DNA of 8,840 bases from Miltoncostaeaceae bacterium (lineage in GTDB: Bacteria; Actinomycetota; Thermoleophilia; Miltoncostaeales; Miltoncostaeaceae), in contig JAUVQP010000055.1 of assembly GCA_030598075.1 (NCBI GenBank), positions 1 through 8,840 of the forward strand, given 5' to 3'. The notes under the pieces were generated by a model, which was not told the DNA's origin, ran no database searches, and saw nothing but the letters and a program-made list of their open reading frames with translations. The position numbers and the translations under genes are program-made. This document shows, one piece after another, positions 6,477 to 8,840 of this stretch. The first letter of the stretch is position 1. Each line of letters opens with the position of its first letter.

Positions 6477-7409
6477 ATGTTCCAGCTCCGCGATGTGACG
6501 CGAACCTACGGCGACACCTCGGCTGCCGTCCACGCGCTTCGCGGCGTCGACCTCGACATCGACGACGGCGAGATGCTCGTCATCGCGGGCCCGTCCGGCT
6601 CCGGGAAGACCACCGTGCTCCAACTCCTCGGCGGGCTCGATCGCGCGACCGCCGGACGCGTCTGTTTCGAGGGACAGGATCTCGGCGAGCTCGGCGACGG
6701 CGAGCTCACGCGCCTCCGCCGCGAGGCGTTCGGCTTCGTCTTCCAGCAGTTCAACCTGATCCCCACGCTGACCGCGGCCGAGAACGTCGAGGTGCCGCTC
6801 GCCGCGACGGACGCCCCCCGCGCCGAGCGGGAGCACCGCGTCGCCGAACTGCTCGAGAACGTGGGTCTCGGGGACCGCACCCACCACCTGCCGGGCCAGC
6901 TTTCGGGCGGCGAGCAGCAGCGTGTCGCGATCGCGCGGGCTCTGGCCAACCGCCCCCGCGTGATCCTGGCCGACGAGCCGACGGGAAACCTCGACAGCTC
7001 GACCGGCGCCGAGGTGCTGGACGCCCTACGGCGGCTCAACCGCGACGAGGGGCGCGCCGTCGTGCTGATCAGTCATGACCCCTCCATCGGCGAAGGCGCC
7101 CCCCGCCTCGTACGCCTGGCCGACGGGCGCGTCGTCGCGGACAGGAGCCGTGAGGGGACGGACGTTCCTCCCGCCCCGAGGGACGCCGTCCGCGCCCTCG
7201 CGGAGGTCGTCGCCCGGGGCGCCGAGCGGGGCTGGGGGCAGCCGCTGGGCGAGGACGACGAGTCGTCCGTCCGCCGCGCCCTCGACGCGGTCGGGCACAC
7301 CCTGCCGGACAGTGCGCGGCAGGCCGTCGGGGCGCGCGGCTCGCTCACCTACGGGGACGCGGCTCTCGTCGCGGCCGCGATCGAGCCGCGGGTCGATCGC
7401 GGCGACTGA
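6477..7409 (+). CDS. ABC transporter ATP-binding protein, MacB/LolD-like, with C-terminal extension
   Basis: The 310-residue nucleotide-binding subunit that would power the adjacent permease by ATP hydrolysis at the cytoplasmic face. Motifs in order are Walker A GPSGSGKTT (38-46), Q-loop FQQFNLIPTLTAAENVEVPL (89-108), signature LSGGEQQR (142-149), Walker B VILADEP (162-168) with catalytic Glu167, the D-loop in NLD, and the switch His200 in ISHD. This is the MacB/LolD subgroup. The core ends near residue 228, where these proteins usually stop. Another 80 or so residues follow, Ala-, Arg- and Asp-rich with predicted helical stretches (DAVRALAEVVARGAERGWG and later), which I cannot match to a domain. 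The ATG has a good Shine-Dalgarno and lies 20 bases after the permease stop, so the two are co-transcribed. Next is the AIM24-family gene, 36 bases downstream. Confidence 0.95.
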   Translation: MFQLRDVTRTYGDTSAAVHALRGVDLDIDDGEMLVIAGPSGSGKTTVLQLLGGLDRATAGRVCFEGQDLGELGDGELTRLRREAFGFVFQQFNLIPTLTAAENVEVPLAATDAPRAEREHRVAELLENVGLGDRTHHLPGQLSGGEQQRVAIARALANRPRVILADEPTGNLDSSTGAEVLDALRRLNRDEGRAVVLISHDPSIGEGAPRLVRLADGRVVADRSREGTDVPPAPRDAVRALAEVVARGAERGWGQPLGEDDESSVRRALDAVGHTLPDSARQAVGARGSLTYGDAALVAAAIEPRVDRGD

Positions 7410-7433
7410 TTACATCCCCCTGTCACAGACTCC

Positions 7434-7440
7434 GAGAGGG
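7434..7440 (+). promoter_or_regulatory. Ribosome binding site of the AIM24-family gene
   Basis: GAGAGGG ends five bases before the ATG at 7446 and supports that start. The 36-base gap after the ABC ATPase gene shows no terminator, so read-through from the transporter genes is likely. Confidence 0.65.
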
Positions 7441-7445
7441 CAGCC

Positions 7446-8123
7446 ATGGACATCAGCACGCGTCATAACCCCGGTTTCGCCGTCGCCCGGTGCACGCTCG
7501 CCGGAGGCGAGTCCTTCCGCGCCGAGGCGGGGGCCATGATGGCCACCTCCGAGGACGTGGACGTCGACGCCAAGATGGAGGGCGGCCTCATGAAGGGGCT
7601 CAAGCGCAGCGTGATGGGCGGCGAGTCGATGTTCATCGCGAAGTTCACCGCGCCGCCCGCGGGCGGATGGGTCGAGATCGCCGCCGTGCTACCGGGCGAC
7701 GTCACGGTCGCCGATGTCTCGGGCGAGCTGTTCATCCAGCGCGGCTCGTACCTGGGCTCCGAGGAGGGCGTCGAGATCGACGCCAAGTGGGGCGGCTTCA
7801 AGAACCTGTTCGGCGGCGAGGGGGGCTTTCTGGTGCGCGCCTCCGGTCGCGGGCAGGTGGTCGTGGCCGCCTACGGCGCGCTCGACACCTACGAGCTCGG
7901 CGAGGGCCAGAGCATGGTCGTCGACAGCGGTCACATGGTCGCGTACGACCCCAGCGTCACGGTCGACCTGCGCCGGGCGGGCGGTGGAAACCTCAAGGCG
8001 CTGAAGAGCGGCGAGGGGTTCGTGTTCCACTTCCTGGGCCCCGGGCGCGTCATGACCCAGACCCGGAACCAGAACGCGCTGATCGGCTGGTTGACCACCG
8101 CCCTGCCATTCACCCGCAGCTAG
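7446..8123 (+). CDS. TIGR00266/AIM24 family protein
   Basis: A 225-residue soluble protein of the TIGR00266 (AIM24-like) family, which forms Gly-rich beta structure and has no firmly established biochemical role in bacteria. Recognisable features are AEAGAMMATSEDVDVDAKMEGGLMKGLKRSVMGGESMF (about 26-63), the central GELFIQRGSYLGSEEGVEID (about 93-112), the Gly-rich KNLFGGEGGFLVRASGRG, and the later VVDSGHMVAYDPSV. These follow the family closely and the length is normal. No signal peptide or membrane segment is seen. The ATG is set by its Shine-Dalgarno. It lies 36 bases after the ABC ATPase gene on the same strand, so it is probably in the exporter operon, though this does not prove a shared job. 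The gene ends 98 bases from a convergent P460-family gene. Confidence 0.92.
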   Translation: MDISTRHNPGFAVARCTLAGGESFRAEAGAMMATSEDVDVDAKMEGGLMKGLKRSVMGGESMFIAKFTAPPAGGWVEIAAVLPGDVTVADVSGELFIQRGSYLGSEEGVEIDAKWGGFKNLFGGEGGFLVRASGRGQVVVAAYGALDTYELGEGQSMVVDSGHMVAYDPSVTVDLRRAGGGNLKALKSGEGFVFHFLGPGRVMTQTRNQNALIGWLTTALPFTRS

Positions 8124-8221
8124 TGCGCCGCCGGGGGGTGTTGACGTCCCCCGCGCCCGAAGAGGACCCCGCGGGGCCGGGACCCGGCGCCATCGGCATG
8201 GCGACCCGGGGACGGTGGCGG
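8124..8221. terminator. Convergent intergenic region with GC-rich hairpins, possible bidirectional terminator
   Basis: Between two convergent stops lie several inverted repeats: GGGGG/CCCCC around a 9-base centre (about 8134-8152), CCCCGCGGGG (8167-8176), GCCGGG-a-CCCGGC (8176-8188), and a perfect CGCCAT-cggc-ATGGCG hairpin (8188-8203). None has a T-run on either strand, so intrinsic termination is not demonstrated. The position between convergent genes is the main argument. Confidence 0.35.
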
Positions 8222-8803
8222 TTACTCGAGCCTCGTGTACACCCAGTCCGTGGACTCGGCGTTGACGTGACAGGTCCAGCACACGGAGTCCGACGCCAGG
8301 AGCGCGTACTCGGCGTCCGGCGAGCTGCGCGAGTACTCCACGAACTGCCAGTCGCCGTGCTCCGGATCGAGGCCCGCCTCCTTGCGCATGATCGCGACGA
8401 TGGCCGCGTTGTCGCCGCCGCGGCTCCCGGTCTTCGCGACGACCGTTCCGTCGGGGTAGGGGAACGCCTGCGCGCCCTCCGGCGCGATGGTGGCCCGGGT
8501 CTGGTTGACGTAGACCTCCTTGACCTCGCCGTGCGGGGCGCTCGCGCTCGGCGGGATGGGCTCGCTGTTGAGCTTCAACCCGTCCTGGTAACCGGCGGTG
8601 CAGGGCGGCAGGCCCGGGTCCGGCTCGCGGGGATTATGCTGGTGCGCCGTCGTGGCCGGGGGGGGGGGCGCCGAGGTGGTGTGCCCGTCTGTCGTGGGAG
8701 CCTCGTCGCCGCCGCCCCCGCCCTCGCTCCCGCCGCAGGCCACCCCCCCGACGGCGATCGCCGCGGCCAGCGCGCCCATGGCGATGCGTGCATGCGCTCT
8801 CAT
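8222..8803 (-). CDS. Cytochrome P460-family haem protein, probable lipoprotein
   Basis: A 193-residue exported protein. The N-terminus (MRAHARIAMGALAAAIAVGGVAC) looks like a lipoprotein signal with Cys23 as the likely lipid-anchored residue, although the -3 position is Gly rather than the usual Leu. A low-complexity linker rich in Gly, Thr, Pro and His follows (about 24-60). The globular part resembles the cytochrome P460 family: YPDGTVVAK (116-124), NAAIVAIMRKEAGLDPEHGDWQFVEY (132-157) and a C-terminal c-type haem motif CWTCH (175-179) before DWVYTRLE. Known P460 enzymes oxidise hydroxylamine through a Lys-crosslinked haem, but many family members have unknown roles, so I claim only the family. 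A good Shine-Dalgarno supports the ATG. It is convergent with the AIM24-family gene, and no cytochrome c maturation genes are in view. A run of 11 C encodes part of the linker. Confidence 0.85.
   Translation of the reverse strand: MRAHARIAMGALAAAIAVGGVACGGSEGGGGGDEAPTTDGHTTSAPPPPATTAHQHNPREPDPGLPPCTAGYQDGLKLNSEPIPPSASAPHGEVKEVYVNQTRATIAPEGAQAFPYPDGTVVAKTGSRGGDNAAIVAIMRKEAGLDPEHGDWQFVEYSRSSPDAEYALLASDSVCWTCHVNAESTDWVYTRLE
8658..8668. repeat. Mononucleotide tract of 11 G (C on the coding strand)
   Basis: Eleven G in a row on the plus strand, read as C11 inside the P460-family gene where it encodes the Pro run of the linker. The reading frame is intact as given. Gain or loss of one base would abolish the haem domain while leaving the signal peptide. 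Confidence 0.9.
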
Positions 8804-8811
8804 CGCTCGTT

Positions 8812-8819
8812 CTCCTTCC
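8812..8819 (-). promoter_or_regulatory. Ribosome binding site of the P460-family gene
   Basis: GGAAGGAG on the minus strand ends eight bases before the ATG at 8803, a strong Shine-Dalgarno that fixes the start. The upstream promoter lies mostly outside the window. Confidence 0.75.
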
Positions 8820-8834
8820 CGTGAGCCCGTGAGC
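8819..8834. repeat. Short tandem repeat upstream of the P460-family gene
   Basis: CCGTGAGC occurs twice in tandem (8819-8826 and 8827-8834), just upstream of the Shine-Dalgarno. It could be a regulator site or chance; the window ends six bases later. Confidence 0.3.
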
Positions 8835-8840
8835 CGAGGC

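Noticed and set aside
7490..8824. 444-codon plus-strand frame overlapping the AIM24-family and P460-family genes
   Set aside because: It runs through two recognised genes on different strands and encodes Arg-rich low-complexity sequence, typical of a shadow frame in GC-rich DNA.

Overview
This is a high-GC window with dense, short-spaced genes. It holds eight protein-coding genes that I can support and no RNA genes, insertion sequences or CRISPR arrays. The protein families (a CtpE-type P-type ATPase and MacB-like ABC exporter subunits with actinobacterial features) and the repeated leaderless-looking start sites suggest an actinomycetote. A deep lineage such as Thermoleophilia/Solirubrobacterales is a guess, because no marker gene is present to settle it.

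Layout. (1) Positions 7-3441, minus strand: a probable three-gene operon of envelope proteins, read right to left. It encodes a 60-residue single-pass membrane protein, an MscS-type mechanosensitive channel and a CtpE-like cation (probably calcium) P-type ATPase. (2) A divergent intergenic region of about 165 bases separates this operon from a plus-strand orphan J-domain protein (3608-3937). (3) Positions 4069-4788, plus: a class I glutamine-amidotransferase-fold hydrolase (peptidase C26, PuuD-like). Its conserved N-terminus lies upstream of every ATG, GTG or TTG in the frame, and the best start is an ATC placed six bases after a TAGTCT -10 element. (4) Positions 4996-8123, plus: an FtsX/MacB-like permease, its ATP-binding subunit with an unusual C-terminal extension of about 80 residues, and a TIGR00266/AIM24-family protein. 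These three are closely spaced and probably one operon. (5) Positions 8222-8803, minus, convergent: an exported, probably lipid-anchored cytochrome P460-family protein with a CWTCH haem motif and a run of 11 C in its linker.

How it works together. Most genes act at the envelope: stretch-activated channel, cation pump, ABC exporter and extracytoplasmic haem protein. The clearest unusual signal is in gene starts rather than gene content. Five transcription units begin with a TANNNT hexamer 6-8 bases before the start codon and lack an evident Shine-Dalgarno, whereas downstream operon genes (6477, 7446) and the P460 gene have good ones. I see no evidence for a wholly new multi-gene system. The ATC start, the ABC ATPase extension and the small-membrane-protein/MscS/CtpE operon are the points most worth checking.
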